A DNA stretch of 64,000 nt from CAYJPV01 sp964396055 (GTDB lineage Bacteria; Acidobacteriota; Vicinamibacteria; Vicinamibacterales; JAKQTR01): assembly GCA_964396055.1 (NCBI GenBank), contig CAYNDV010000005.1:1-64000 (forward strand), in the 5' to 3' direction. The notes beneath the pieces are model-generated. The model was given only the letters and a program-made list of their open reading frames with translations, did not search any database and was not told the origin of the DNA. Positions 16,921-25,913 of this stretch are shown here, piece by piece. Position numbers and translations under genes: made by a program. How positions within the stretch are numbered: the first letter of the stretch is position 1; every line of letters begins with the position of its first letter.

Positions 16921-17937
16921 ATGACTGCACAGCGCATGTTCTCGACACACCGCAACCAGCGCCCACTCTGCTCCGGGCCGCTCCTGATCGGGGCGGCCGC
17001 CCTCGTCGCCGTCGTGGCGGCGGGCGGCAGCGCCCTCGGGCTGGCACAACAAGCGCCTGAGTCGGGGGCCGAGCGGGCCGTGAAGGCCTTGCTCGCCCCC
17101 GAGTCGTGGCTCACCGACGTGGCCGCCCGGGACGGCGGTCTCGTCGCCGTGGGCGAGCGCGGCCATATCCTCCGCTCCACCGACGGCGGACAGACGTGGA
17201 CGCAGTCCGACGTGGAGACCCGCGCGCTGCTGACGGGCGTGGCGATGCGGGGCCAGCTGGGCTGGGCTGTCGGCCACGACGAAGTGGTGGTCCGGACGCG
17301 CGATGGCGGTGCCACGTGGCAGCGCGTGCACAACGCGCCGGAGCGGGAGCAGCCGTTGCTCGACGTCTGGTTCGCGGACGATCGGCGCGGGCTCGCCGTC
17401 GGCGCCTATGGCACGCTCGTCGCCACCGCCGACGGCGGGGACACCTGGGACTCCCGGACGATCCACGAAGACGACGACTACCACCTCAACCAGATCGCGG
17501 CCGCCGCCGACGGCACGTTGTTCGTCGCGGGGGAAGCGGGCCACCTGTATCGCTCCACGGATGCGGGCGCCACCTGGCAGCCGCTCCCCTCGCCCTACGA
17601 GGGATCGTTCTTCGGGCTGCTGCCCCGCCGCGACGGCTCGCTGCTGGCCTTCGGCCTGCGCGGCCATCTCTACCGATCCGCCGACCGGGGCGAGACGTGG
17701 ACGGTGATCGAGACCGGCACGGTCGAGACGCTGACCTGCGCCCTGGAACTCGGCAACGGGCGATTCGTGGTCGGGGGCATGGCGGGCACGCTGCTGTGGA
17801 GCGATGCCGCCGGCACCGGCGTCACGCTGCAGGAACTGCCCGACCGCAAGGCCATCGTCGCGCTCGCCCCGGGGGCGGACGGCACGGTGACGATGGTGGG
17901 CGAAGGCGGGGCGCGGCGCGCCCGAATCCCCCAGTAG
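16921..17937 (+). CDS. exported YCF48/BNR-type beta-propeller protein
   Basis: 338 residues. An N-terminal hydrophobic signal/anchor (LLIGAAALVAVVAAGGSALGLA) is followed by repeated propeller blades with Asp-box-like turns: LRSTDGGQTWTQ, VRTRDGGATWQR, VATADGGDTWDS, YRSTDAGATWQP and YRSADRGETWTV. This is the YCF48 / photosystem II stability factor-like fold, used in bacteria as a periplasmic assembly or scaffold module. It lies between the DUF1329 protein and the RND transporter (12 bases to the next gene), so it probably helps assemble or couple that export system. The exact partner is unknown. Confidence 0.87.
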   Translation: MTAQRMFSTHRNQRPLCSGPLLIGAAALVAVVAAGGSALGLAQQAPESGAERAVKALLAPESWLTDVAARDGGLVAVGERGHILRSTDGGQTWTQSDVETRALLTGVAMRGQLGWAVGHDEVVVRTRDGGATWQRVHNAPEREQPLLDVWFADDRRGLAVGAYGTLVATADGGDTWDSRTIHEDDDYHLNQIAAAADGTLFVAGEAGHLYRSTDAGATWQPLPSPYEGSFFGLLPRRDGSLLAFGLRGHLYRSADRGETWTVIETGTVETLTCALELGNGRFVVGGMAGTLLWSDAAGTGVTLQELPDRKAIVALAPGADGTVTMVGEGGARRARIPQ

Positions 17938-17949
17938 GCAGGTCGAAGC

Positions 17950-20295
17950 ATGTCGAAGCTCAACGTCGCGGGGCGTCTGGAACACCTGATCTTCACCCAT
18001 CGCCTGGCGGTCATCGTCCTGTTCGTGCTGGCGACGGTCGGGTTCGTCTGGGCGGCCACCGGGCTGCACATCGACGCGGGGTACACCAAGCAGCTGCCGC
18101 TCAAGCACCCGTACATGGCCACGTTCGTGAAGCACCAGCAGGAGTTCGGCGGCGCGAACCGGCTGCTGGTGGCGGTGGTGGCCCGCGACGGGAACATGTT
18201 CACGCCCGCGTTCTTCGACGCCCTGAAGCGGGCCACCGACGAGGTGTTCTTCCTGCCGGGCGTGGACCGGGCGAAGGTGCAGTCCCTCTTCACGCCGAAC
18301 GTCCGGTTCACCGAGGTGGTGGAGGACGGCATCGCCGCGGGCAACGTGATTCCGGACGACTTCGAGCCGACGCCCGAGGGCCTGGCGGCCGTGCGCCGCA
18401 ACATCCTCAAGGCGAACATCGTCGGCCGCCTCGTGGCCAACGACTTTTCGGGGGCCATCATCTCGGCGGAACTGCTGGAGTTCGACCCGCAGACAGGCGC
18501 CAGGCTCGACTTCATCGCGGTCGCGAACGAGATCGAAACGCGGGTGCGCGACAAGTTCGACGCCGACGTTGTGCCGGGATCGCCGGTGGACGTCCACATC
18601 ATCGGCTTCGCGAAGGTCATGGGGGACATGGCCGCGGGCGTCCAGCGGGTGCTGCTGTTCTTCGTGGGCAGCTTCTTCCTGACCGGCGCCCTGGTGTACC
18701 TCTACGCGCAGTCGCACCGCCTGGCCGCCCTGGTGGTCGTCGGCGCGGTGACCGCGGTGATCTGGCAGCTCGGGGTGATCAACCTGCTGGGCTACGGCAT
18801 CGACCCGATGTCGATCCTGGTGCCGTTCCTGGTGTTCGCCATCGCCGTGAGTCACGGCATGCAGATGGTGAGTTCGTTCGGATCGGACGTCTTCGACGGG
18901 GCCGACGCCATGACGGCGGCCCGGCTGAGCTTCCGCCGCCTGCTGGTGCCGGGCATGGCCGCCCTCGTGACGGACGTGGTCGGCTTCGTGACGATTCTCT
19001 TCATCGAGATCCGCGTCATCCAGGAGATCGCCATCGCGGCCGGCATCGGCGTGGCCGCCATCATCCTGACGAATCTCGTCCTGATGCCGGCGGCGCTGTC
19101 GTACGTGCACTTCGAGAAGGACTACCCCGAGAAGCTGCACCGCCGGGCGCGCCACATGGAGCCGCTGTGGCGCCGCTTCGCGCTGCTGACCCGTGGCGTG
19201 CCGGCCGCGATCATCATCGGGGTGGCCGTCCTGCTGGGCGCCTGGGGCGCGTGGAAAGGCGGCCAGGTGCAGATCGGCGACATGCACCGGGGCGTGCCCG
19301 AACTGCGGGCGACGTCGCGCTACAACGTCGACACGGCCGTGGTCACGTCGAAGTTCTCGATCGGCGTGGACATCCTGAACGTCATCGTCGAGACCAAGCC
19401 GCAGGGGTGCGTGGACTACGGCGTGATGCGCACGATCGACGACTTCTCCTGGCGGCTGGTGAACCTGCCGGGGGTGCAGTCGGCCATGGACCTGCCCGGC
19501 ATCGCCAAGCAGCTGAACGCCGGCTGGAACGAGGGATCGCCCAAGTGGCGGGTGCTGGCGCGCAACACGTCGGTGCTGACCCAGTCGGTGACCTACGTGC
19601 CGACGTCGAGCGGCCTGCTGAACGCGGATTGCAGCGTGATGCCCGTGATGCTGTTCACGCGCGATCACAAGGCGCAGACGATCCGGGAGATCGTCGACGA
19701 AGTGAAGCGGTTCGAGGCCGGGCACGGCCACCCGGACGTGTCGTTCAAGCTGGCCACGGGCAACGTGGGCGTGATGGCTGCCACCAACGAGGCGGTGGCC
19801 GCGGCCCAGTGGCCCATCATGCTGTTCGTGTTCGGCGCCGTGATTCTGCTCTGCCTGCTGTCGTACTGGTCGGTGCGGGCCACGATCTGCATCCTGGTGC
19901 CGCTCGGGCTCGTGTCGACGCTCTCCTACGCGCTGATGACCGTGCTGGAGATCGGGCTGAAGGTGAATACCCTGCCGGTGGCCGCGCTCGGCGTCGGCGT
20001 GGGCGTGGACTACGGCATCTACCTGTACAGCCGGTTCCGGACCTACTACAAGGCCGGCGACACCCTGCGCGAAGCCTACTTCAAGACGCTCGAGGTCACG
20101 GGCAACGGCGTGTTCTTCACGGGCCTCATTCTCGCGTTGGGCGTGGGCACCTGGATCTTCTCCCCGCTGAAATTCCAGGCCGACATGGGCGTCCTCCTGG
20201 CGTTCCTGTTCCTGATGAACATGCTCGGGGCGCTGGTACTGCTGCCGGCGCTGGCCCGCTGGGTGCTGAACAGCCGCAAGCGGCACCAGGCGTAG
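17950..20295 (+). CDS. RND superfamily MMPL-type transporter
   Basis: 781 residues. TM1 (residues 17-38) is followed by a large periplasmic domain, a first helix bundle (about residues 230-410, with GIDPMSILVPFLVFAIAVSHGMQM), a second periplasmic domain and a second bundle (about residues 620-775, with VAALGVGVGVDYGIYLYSRF). The two halves each carry the MMPL-like G-x-x-x-D/H motif that lines the proton path. It is shorter than HAE/AcrB pumps (about 1,040) and matches the hydrophobe/lipid-exporter group. Last gene of the DUF1302-DUF1329-YCF48-RND run; a GC-rich hairpin follows its stop. Likely moves a lipid or hydrophobic substrate between inner membrane and periplasm. Confidence 0.9.
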   Translation: MSKLNVAGRLEHLIFTHRLAVIVLFVLATVGFVWAATGLHIDAGYTKQLPLKHPYMATFVKHQQEFGGANRLLVAVVARDGNMFTPAFFDALKRATDEVFFLPGVDRAKVQSLFTPNVRFTEVVEDGIAAGNVIPDDFEPTPEGLAAVRRNILKANIVGRLVANDFSGAIISAELLEFDPQTGARLDFIAVANEIETRVRDKFDADVVPGSPVDVHIIGFAKVMGDMAAGVQRVLLFFVGSFFLTGALVYLYAQSHRLAALVVVGAVTAVIWQLGVINLLGYGIDPMSILVPFLVFAIAVSHGMQMVSSFGSDVFDGADAMTAARLSFRRLLVPGMAALVTDVVGFVTILFIEIRVIQEIAIAAGIGVAAIILTNLVLMPAALSYVHFEKDYPEKLHRRARHMEPLWRRFALLTRGVPAAIIIGVAVLLGAWGAWKGGQVQIGDMHRGVPELRATSRYNVDTAVVTSKFSIGVDILNVIVETKPQGCVDYGVMRTIDDFSWRLVNLPGVQSAMDLPGIAKQLNAGWNEGSPKWRVLARNTSVLTQSVTYVPTSSGLLNADCSVMPVMLFTRDHKAQTIREIVDEVKRFEAGHGHPDVSFKLATGNVGVMAATNEAVAAAQWPIMLFVFGAVILLCLLSYWSVRATICILVPLGLVSTLSYALMTVLEIGLKVNTLPVAALGVGVGVDYGIYLYSRFRTYYKAGDTLREAYFKTLEVTGNGVFFTGLILALGVGTWIFSPLKFQADMGVLLAFLFLMNMLGALVLLPALARWVLNSRKRHQA

Positions 20296-20297
20296 GC

Positions 20298-20316
20298 GCC
20301 CGCACCGGTGGCGGGC
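20298..20316 (+). terminator. hairpin after the RND gene
   Basis: GCCCGC / GCGGGC stem with a seven-base loop (ACCGGTG) two bases after the stop codon. No T run follows, so it is either a weak intrinsic terminator or an mRNA 3'-end stabiliser. It marks the boundary with the ArsR-Ehr operon. Confidence 0.35.
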
Positions 20317-20335
20317 CCGGGTGCATCGCGGGGTC

Positions 20336-20364
20336 TTGCCAAAACATAGGAATATTCTTATATT
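20336..20364 (+). promoter_or_regulatory. promoter of the arsR-like/Ehr operon (leaderless)
   Basis: -35 TTGCCA (20336-20341), an exact 17-base spacer and -10 TATATT (20359-20364), in a strikingly AT-rich 35-base island. Transcription should start at about 20371-20372, on the GTG start codon, giving a leaderless mRNA. The best sigma-70-type promoter in the window. Confidence 0.7.
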
Positions 20365-20365
20365 C
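20350..20365. promoter_or_regulatory. inverted-repeat operator for the ArsR-type repressor
   Basis: Perfect dyad GAATAT-TCTT-ATATTC covering the promoter spacer and -10. ArsR/SmtB proteins bind such AT-rich imperfect palindromes at their own promoters, so autorepression of the whole operon is the natural reading. Confidence 0.6.
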
Positions 20366-20371
20366 AATGGC

Positions 20372-20710
20372 GTGACGTCATCTGAGCTGCCCGTGGTCAA
20401 GGCCGAGCTGTTCCAGGCCCTCGCACACCCCACCCGAATCCGGATCCTCGAACTGCTCGTCGGCGGCGAACGCGCCGTGCAGGATATCCAGTCCGCCCTC
20501 GGCCTGACCCAGCCCGTCGCCTCCCAGCACCTCGCCGTCCTCCGCGCCCGCCTCGTCGTGACCGTCCGCCGCGAGGGCACGGCCTCCTACTACGACTTGC
20601 GCAGCCCCCGCATCGCCGACCTGCTCGCCGCCGCGCGCGCCTTCCTGAACCAGCGCTTCGCCGCCGACCAGACCATCCTGCGCGAACTCCGGCGCGAAGC
20701 CCGGCGCTGA
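20372..20710 (+). CDS. ArsR/SmtB-family winged-helix repressor
   Basis: 112 residues from GTG at 20372. The family fold is plain: LFQALAHPTRIRILELL, then the recognition helix-turn-helix AVQDIQSALGLTQPVASQHLAVLRA, then the wing VVTVRREGTASYYDLRSPRI. The protein contains no cysteine, so it cannot use the Cys-based metal or persulfide sensing sites of ArsR, SmtB or BigR, and the inducing signal is unknown. It is first gene of the operon, 12 bases ahead of the antiporter-like subunit, and has a dyad over its own promoter, so it probably controls the Ehr complex. Confidence 0.9.
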   Translation: MTSSELPVVKAELFQALAHPTRIRILELLVGGERAVQDIQSALGLTQPVASQHLAVLRARLVVTVRREGTASYYDLRSPRIADLLAAARAFLNQRFAADQTILRELRREARR

Positions 20711-20722
20711 GGCGGCCCGCCC

Positions 20723-22765
20723 ATGGACACCGCCACCGTCGCCAGCGCCCTTCCGGCCGCCTTTGCCGTCCGGGCCGTCACCGTCGCCCTGACGCTCGCC
20801 GTCGCCCGCCGGCACCGCCTCGCGCGCGTCGTCGGATTCGGAGGGGCCGCCCTCGGATCGCTGGCCGTCGCCGGGATCGCGACGGCCGCCCTGGCCGGGC
20901 ACCTCCAGCCGTCGCGCGTCCTCTGGAGCCACGCGGCGTCGGGCTTCGGCGTCTCCTTCGCCATCGACGGCCTGTCGGCCTGGTTCCTCCTCGTCCTGTC
21001 GACCCTCGCCGTCCCCGTCGCCGTCTACAGCATCGGCTACGCGGGGCACGGCACGCTGGCGCGGCGATCGCCGTTCTTCGCCGCCGCCTTCAACCTCCTG
21101 CTCCTGGCCGTCGAGGGTGTGTTCGTCGCCGACAATGCCGTCGCGTTCCTCCTGGCCTGGGAGGCGATGACGCTCACCGCCACGGGCCTCGTGGCGACCG
21201 AGCACGACGGGCCGGGCGTTCCCCGCGCGGCATTCCTCTACCTCGTGATGTCGCACGTCGGCACGGGATGCCTCTTCGCGGCGTTCCTCACCCTGGGGGC
21301 CTCGGCGGGCAGCCTGGGGTTCGCCGACCTGCTCGCGGGCCACGGGGTGACCGGATCCACGCGGACGATGGTGTTCGTGCTCTTCCTCGCCGGATTCGGC
21401 GTGAAGGCCGGCATCGTGCCGCTGCACATCTGGCTGCCCGAGGCCCACCCTGCCGCCCCCAGCAGCATCTCGGCGCTGATGTCGGGCGTGCTGATCAAGA
21501 CCGGTGTGTACGGGCTCGTCCGCTTCGCCGCCTTCGGGCTCGGCCCGCCGACGCTCGCAGACGGCCTGACCATCCTGGGCATCGGCGCGGTGTCGGCACT
21601 CCTGGGCGTGCTCTACGCCCTCATGCAGCACGATCTCAAGCGCCTGCTCGCGTACCACAGCATCGAGAACATCGGCATCATCCTGCTCGGGCTCGGCGCC
21701 GGCATGATCGCCGTCAGCGCCGGCCGGGCGGACCTCGCCCTGATCGGCCTCGTCGCGAGTCTCTACCACGTCCTCAATCACGCCGTGTTCAAGGGCCTGC
21801 TGTTTCTCGGCGCCGGAGGCGTGGCGCACGCGACGGGCACCAGGCAGATCGAGCGCCTGGGCGGCCTCATCCCGCGGATGCCGTGGACCGCCGCGACGTT
21901 CCTCGTCGGGGCCCTCGCCATCTCGGGGCTGCCTCCGCTGAACGGGTTCGCGAGCGAGTGGCTGACCTTCCAGGCGCTCCTCTACGAGTTCCACGCGCTG
22001 CCGTCACCCCTGCTCCGCGTCCTGCTGCCCATCGCGGGCGCCGCGCTTGCCCTGACGGCCGCCCTGGCGGCGGCGTGCTTCGTCAAGGCGTTCGGCATCA
22101 CGTTCCTGGCCCTGCCGAGGAGTCCGGAGGCGGCGGCGGCGACCGAAAGCCCCCTGATCATGCGGTGGCCGCAGGTCTTCCTCGCGGCGGCGTGCGTGGC
22201 GCTCGGGCTCTTCCCGGGGACCGTCGTCTCGACGCTGACGGTCGTCGTCGATCCGCTGCTGGGCGGGACTACCGCCGTGGGCATCGGCCAGGGCGCGGTG
22301 GGCATGACCCCGGGTGCTCCCGCGTTCGACCAGGTGACTCCGCTGGCCGTGCTGGCGGCGCTGACGGGCGGGGCCGCGATCGCGTGGTGGTGGTCGGGCG
22401 TCCGCCGCCGCGCGGCGGCGCGCGTCGTCCCCACGTGGGGCTGCGGCGGCGTCCTGCAGGCCGAGTCGGAATACACGGCCACCGCGTTTTCGAAGCCGCT
22501 GATGCTCATCTTCGCGGCGGTCTACCGGCCGACGCGCCAGGTGGATGCGCAGGCGAGGGGCTCGGTCTACTTCCCGCACGCCGTCCGGTACCACGCGCAC
22601 ATCGAGCCGACCTTCGAGCGGTTCCTGTACGAACCGATCACGCGGGCCGTGCTCGGAGTGGCCCAGCGGCTGAGGGTGCTGCAGGCGGGCAGCCTGCACG
22701 CCTATCTCGCCTACGTGATCCTCCTGGTGCTGTTTCTCGTGCTCCGGGTCTGGTGGAGCAGCTGA
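20723..22765 (+). CDS. hyfB: HyfB/NuoL-like proton-translocating membrane subunit
   Basis: 680 residues, about 14-16 membrane helices. It carries the antiporter-like channel residues: Glu in LAWEAMTLTATGL (TM5), Lys in GVKAGIVPLHIWLPEAHPA (TM7) and Lys in LKRLLAYHSIENIGI (TM8). After the core there is an extension with cysteine-containing WGCGGVLQAESEYTATAFSKPL, typical of HyfB/HycC rather than NuoL. It forms the ion-pumping arm of hydrogenase-4/complex-I-like complexes. GAGGCGG precedes the ATG, and it lies 12 bases after the repressor gene. Confidence 0.92.
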   Translation: MDTATVASALPAAFAVRAVTVALTLAVARRHRLARVVGFGGAALGSLAVAGIATAALAGHLQPSRVLWSHAASGFGVSFAIDGLSAWFLLVLSTLAVPVAVYSIGYAGHGTLARRSPFFAAAFNLLLLAVEGVFVADNAVAFLLAWEAMTLTATGLVATEHDGPGVPRAAFLYLVMSHVGTGCLFAAFLTLGASAGSLGFADLLAGHGVTGSTRTMVFVLFLAGFGVKAGIVPLHIWLPEAHPAAPSSISALMSGVLIKTGVYGLVRFAAFGLGPPTLADGLTILGIGAVSALLGVLYALMQHDLKRLLAYHSIENIGIILLGLGAGMIAVSAGRADLALIGLVASLYHVLNHAVFKGLLFLGAGGVAHATGTRQIERLGGLIPRMPWTAATFLVGALAISGLPPLNGFASEWLTFQALLYEFHALPSPLLRVLLPIAGAALALTAALAAACFVKAFGITFLALPRSPEAAAATESPLIMRWPQVFLAAACVALGLFPGTVVSTLTVVVDPLLGGTTAVGIGQGAVGMTPGAPAFDQVTPLAVLAALTGGAAIAWWWSGVRRRAAARVVPTWGCGGVLQAESEYTATAFSKPLMLIFAAVYRPTRQVDAQARGSVYFPHAVRYHAHIEPTFERFLYEPITRAVLGVAQRLRVLQAGSLHAYLAYVILLVLFLVLRVWWSS

Positions 22766-22791
22766 CATGGGGTGCTCCGGGAGCGATGCCG

Positions 22792-23769
22792 ATGTGGGCT
22801 GACACGATCTCTCTGGCGCCGACGGTGGCCGACGCGGCGCGTGCGGCGGGGTATGCGGCACTGCAGGCCGCCGGTCTGCTGGCCGTGGCGCCGCTCGTGC
22901 GTGGCGCCATCGTCAAGATGAAGGCGCGGCTGCAGAACCGGCAGGGCCCGCCCCTCCTCCAGGGCTACCGCGATCTCGCCAAGCGCCTGCGGAAGGAGCC
23001 CGTGCGATCGGCGACCGCGTCGTGGGTGTACGCCGCCGGCCCGATCGCGTACTTCGCGTCGGCCGTGGCCGCCACGGCGTTCGTGCCCGTGCTGTTCGCC
23101 TCGGCCCCGCTGCAGCACGCAGGCGGCGTCCTCGTCCTGGTCGGCGTGCTGGGGCTGGGCCGGTTCCTCCTCGCGGCCGCCGCGCTCGATACCGGCAGTC
23201 CCTTCGGCGGGATGGGATCGAGCCGCGAGATGACGATTGCCGCCATCACCGAGCCCGCGCTGCTGCTGGGCCTGTTCACGGCTGCGCTCGCGGCCGGATC
23301 GCTCAACCTGGGCGAACTGGTGCGCACGCTGCTCGCCAGGGGCATCGCCTACCACCCCAGCGACCTCCTGGCGCTCGCCGGCCTGTTCGTCGTCCTCATC
23401 GCCGAAACGGGCCGCGTGCCCGTCGACAACCCGGCGACGCACCTCGAGTTGACGATGATCCACGAAGCGATGGTGCTCGAATACGCCGGCCCGGACCTCG
23501 CGCTGATCGAATGGGCTTCGGCGCTCAAGGAAGTCCTGTTCATGACGCTGCTGATCGACCTGTTCGCGCCGATCGGGATCGCCACGTCGGCCGCGCCGGG
23601 GGCGATCGCCGTCTCGGTTGCCGCGTGGGGCGCCAAGGTTGTGATCGTGGCGGCGGCGATCACCGTCGTCGAGAGCACCAACGCCAAACTGCGGCTCTTC
23701 CGCGTGCCCGAACTGGCGGCGGTGTCCCTGGGGCTGGGATTCCTGGCCCTGACGTTCCGGTTCTTCTGA
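22792..23769 (+). CDS. hyfC: HyfC/NuoH-like membrane anchor subunit
   Basis: 325 residues, about eight helices. It contains KARLQNRQGPPLLQGYRDLAKRL, the N-terminal cytoplasmic loop that contacts the peripheral arm, and ETGRVPVDNPATHLELTMIHEAM, the acidic loop of HyfC/NuoH subunits near the quinone-like cavity. ATG at 22792 is eight bases from GGGAG; ATG at 22786 would add two residues but is too close to it. The subunit joins the peripheral redox module to the antiporter-like arm. Confidence 0.92.
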   Translation: MWADTISLAPTVADAARAAGYAALQAAGLLAVAPLVRGAIVKMKARLQNRQGPPLLQGYRDLAKRLRKEPVRSATASWVYAAGPIAYFASAVAATAFVPVLFASAPLQHAGGVLVLVGVLGLGRFLLAAAALDTGSPFGGMGSSREMTIAAITEPALLLGLFTAALAAGSLNLGELVRTLLARGIAYHPSDLLALAGLFVVLIAETGRVPVDNPATHLELTMIHEAMVLEYAGPDLALIEWASALKEVLFMTLLIDLFAPIGIATSAAPGAIAVSVAAWGAKVVIVAAAITVVESTNAKLRLFRVPELAAVSLGLGFLALTFRFF

Positions 23770-23776
23770 GGCCGAG

Positions 23777-24424
23777 ATGGCGCACAACATCCTGGTGCTC
23801 TGCGCGGCGGGCATGCTCGTCAGCGCGTTCCTGATGGTCGGACAGCGCGCGCTGCTGACCACGGTGAGGCTCTACGGCGCGCAATCCTGGCTGCTCGGCA
23901 TCGTGGCCGTCACGATGGGGCTGGCGGAGCAGCGCCCGCAGCTGTACATCACGGCGGCCCTCACGATCGGGCTGAAAGGCGTCGCGATCCCGTGGTTCCT
24001 CGTCCGGGTGATCGACCGGATCGGCATCCGGCGCGAAATCGAGCCGTTCCTGAACGTGCCGGCGTCGCTGCTGATCTGCCTCGTCCTGACGGTCATCGGG
24101 TACCGGGTGAGTGGCGGGTTCCCGGACGGGTCCCACGCCGTCGGGCACCAGGTGATCGGCGTCAGCCTCTCGGTGCTGCTCATCGGCCTGTTCCTGATGG
24201 TGACGCGGAAGAAGGCCATCACCCAGATCATCGCCCTGCTGACCGTCGAGAACGCGATCTTCCTCATCGCCCTCGGCATCACCGCCGGCATGCCGCTGGT
24301 GGTGGAACTGGGCATTTCGTTCGACGTCATCCTCGCGGTCATGGTGCTCGGCGTCATGGTCTACCGGATCGTCGATCAGTTCGAGTCGATGGACGTGAGC
24401 CGGCTCTCGAAACTGAAAGGCTAG
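23777..24424 (+). CDS. hyfE: HyfE-like membrane subunit
   Basis: 215 residues, about six or seven helices, the normal size for HyfE. The C-terminal half (ITQIIALLTVENAIFLIALGITAGMPLVVELGISFDV) resembles NuoK and includes its buried Glu residues. It begins 7 bases after the hyfC-like stop behind a GAGG, and ends one base before the next GTG start, so translation is coupled. HyfE is found in hydrogenase-4 and Ehr complexes but not in HycE-type formate hydrogenlyase-1. Confidence 0.9.
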   Translation: MAHNILVLCAAGMLVSAFLMVGQRALLTTVRLYGAQSWLLGIVAVTMGLAEQRPQLYITAALTIGLKGVAIPWFLVRVIDRIGIRREIEPFLNVPASLLICLVLTVIGYRVSGGFPDGSHAVGHQVIGVSLSVLLIGLFLMVTRKKAITQIIALLTVENAIFLIALGITAGMPLVVELGISFDVILAVMVLGVMVYRIVDQFESMDVSRLSKLKG

Positions 24425-24425
24425 C

Positions 24426-25913
24426 GTGAATCCCCTTCTCGCCACCCTGCTCGTGCCCCTCGTCACCGGCGCCCTCGGCGTGGCGGTCCGCCCCGGACGC
24501 GCGCGGGACGGCGTGCTGACCGGCGGGCTTGCGCTGACCTTTGTGGCGACCCTGGCACTGGCGCGCGACTTCCTCGGCGGCACGGTGCCGTCCGCGTTCG
24601 GCGGCGTCCTGCGCGTCGACGCGCTCTCGGCGCTCGTCGTCGTCCTGTGCGGGTTCGTGAGCCTGCTCGCGGGGGTGTACGCGGTGGGATACCTGCGCCG
24701 CAACGAAGCGCGGGGCCTCCTCACGCCGCGCATGAGCCGGGAGTTCTCGGGCCTCCTGCCGGCCTACGTGTTCGCGCTGCTGTTTGTGGCCGTCTCGAAC
24801 AACCTCGGCCTGATGTGGATTGCCGTCGAATTGACGACGCTCACCTCGGTCTTCCTCGTGGGGATGCACAACCGCGACACGTCCATCGAGGCGGCCTGGA
24901 AGTTCCTGATGCTGGGCAGTCTGGGCCTCGGGTTCGCGCTGCTGGGCACGATCCTCATCTTCGCCGCCGGCCAGGGCCGCCTCGACGAGACGATCGGGTC
25001 GCTGAACTGGACGCGGCTCATCGAGGTGGCGCCGCACCTGCACCCGTTCACGGTGCAGCTCGGCGTCGTGTTCGCGCTCATCGGCTACGGCACGAAAGCC
25101 GGCCTGGCGCCCATGCACACGTGGAAACCCGATGCCTATCGCGAGGCGCCCTCGCCGGCGGGCGTGTTGATGGCGGTCGGCATGCTCAACAGCGCCGTCT
25201 ACAGCCTGCTGCGCATCCACACGATCTCGCGTGCCGCCATCGGCCCCGAGTTCTCGAGCGGGCTGCTCCTGGCCCTCGGTCTGCTGTCGGTGATCGTGGC
25301 CGTCCCGTTCGTCCTGCTGCAGTGGAACCTCAAGCGGCTGCTCGCCTATTCCAGCGTCGAGCATGCGGGCATCATCGCCATCGGCGTCGGCCTGGGTTCG
25401 CGCGCGGCGGCGTTCGGCGCCGTGCTGCACCTGACGTATCACGCCCTGGCGAAGCCCCTCGTCTTCTTCGCGGCCGGCACCGTGGCCCAGCTGCACCGGT
25501 CGTCGGACCTGAAGGCGATTGGCACCGGGACGCTCGGCCGGACCCCGGTGGCCAGCGGCCTCCTCGTCCTCGCGATCGTCATCATCACCGGGTCGCCGCC
25601 CTTCGGGCTCTTCTTCAGCGAGATGACGATCCTGCGGGCGGGGTATGTCGCCGACCACGGCGTCGCCGCGACGGTCCTGCTCGCCGCCCTGGTGGTGCTC
25701 TTCTGCGGGTTCTCGTACCAGGTCGGCCGCATCGCGCTCGGGCCGCAGGCCGAGGGCGGGCAGGCCGACGTGGAGCCCGAGTCCTTCGACTGGAGCCTGG
25801 CCGCCACCGTCATCGCGGCCGTCGTGGCGGTGGCGTCGGCCTTCTACCTGCCCGGGCCGCTCGCGACTCTGGTGCACGGGGCCGCCGCGGTCGTCGCAGG
25901 AGGCGCACGATGA
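24426..25913 (+). CDS. hyfF: HyfF/NuoM-N-like proton-translocating membrane subunit
   Basis: 495 residues from GTG, about 14 helices. Channel residues are present: Glu in WIAVELTTLTSVFLVG, Lys in GYGTKAGLAPMHTWKPDAYREAPSP and Lys in LKRLLAYSSVEHAGI. The KPDAYREAPSP loop is a HyfF hallmark. Its stop overlaps the next start by four bases. Only two antiporter-like subunits (this and the HyfB-like one) occur, with no HyfD, which fits Ehr-type complexes and suggests fewer ion channels than hydrogenase-4. Confidence 0.92.
   Translation: MNPLLATLLVPLVTGALGVAVRPGRARDGVLTGGLALTFVATLALARDFLGGTVPSAFGGVLRVDALSALVVVLCGFVSLLAGVYAVGYLRRNEARGLLTPRMSREFSGLLPAYVFALLFVAVSNNLGLMWIAVELTTLTSVFLVGMHNRDTSIEAAWKFLMLGSLGLGFALLGTILIFAAGQGRLDETIGSLNWTRLIEVAPHLHPFTVQLGVVFALIGYGTKAGLAPMHTWKPDAYREAPSPAGVLMAVGMLNSAVYSLLRIHTISRAAIGPEFSSGLLLALGLLSVIVAVPFVLLQWNLKRLLAYSSVEHAGIIAIGVGLGSRAAAFGAVLHLTYHALAKPLVFFAAGTVAQLHRSSDLKAIGTGTLGRTPVASGLLVLAIVIITGSPPFGLFFSEMTILRAGYVADHGVAATVLLAALVVLFCGFSYQVGRIALGPQAEGGQADVEPESFDWSLAATVIAAVVAVASAFYLPGPLATLVHGAAAVVAGGAR

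Noticed and set aside
16774..20580. 1,268-codon minus-strand frame across four genes
   Set aside because: It runs across the YCF48-like and RND genes and their promoter region; composition is that of a shadow frame.
20723..22765. Respiratory complex I (nuoL) assignment
   Set aside because: Gene set and order (HyfB, C, E, F, CD-fusion, I-B fusion), the HyfE subunit and lack of NuoE/F/G indicate the Hyf/Ehr branch.
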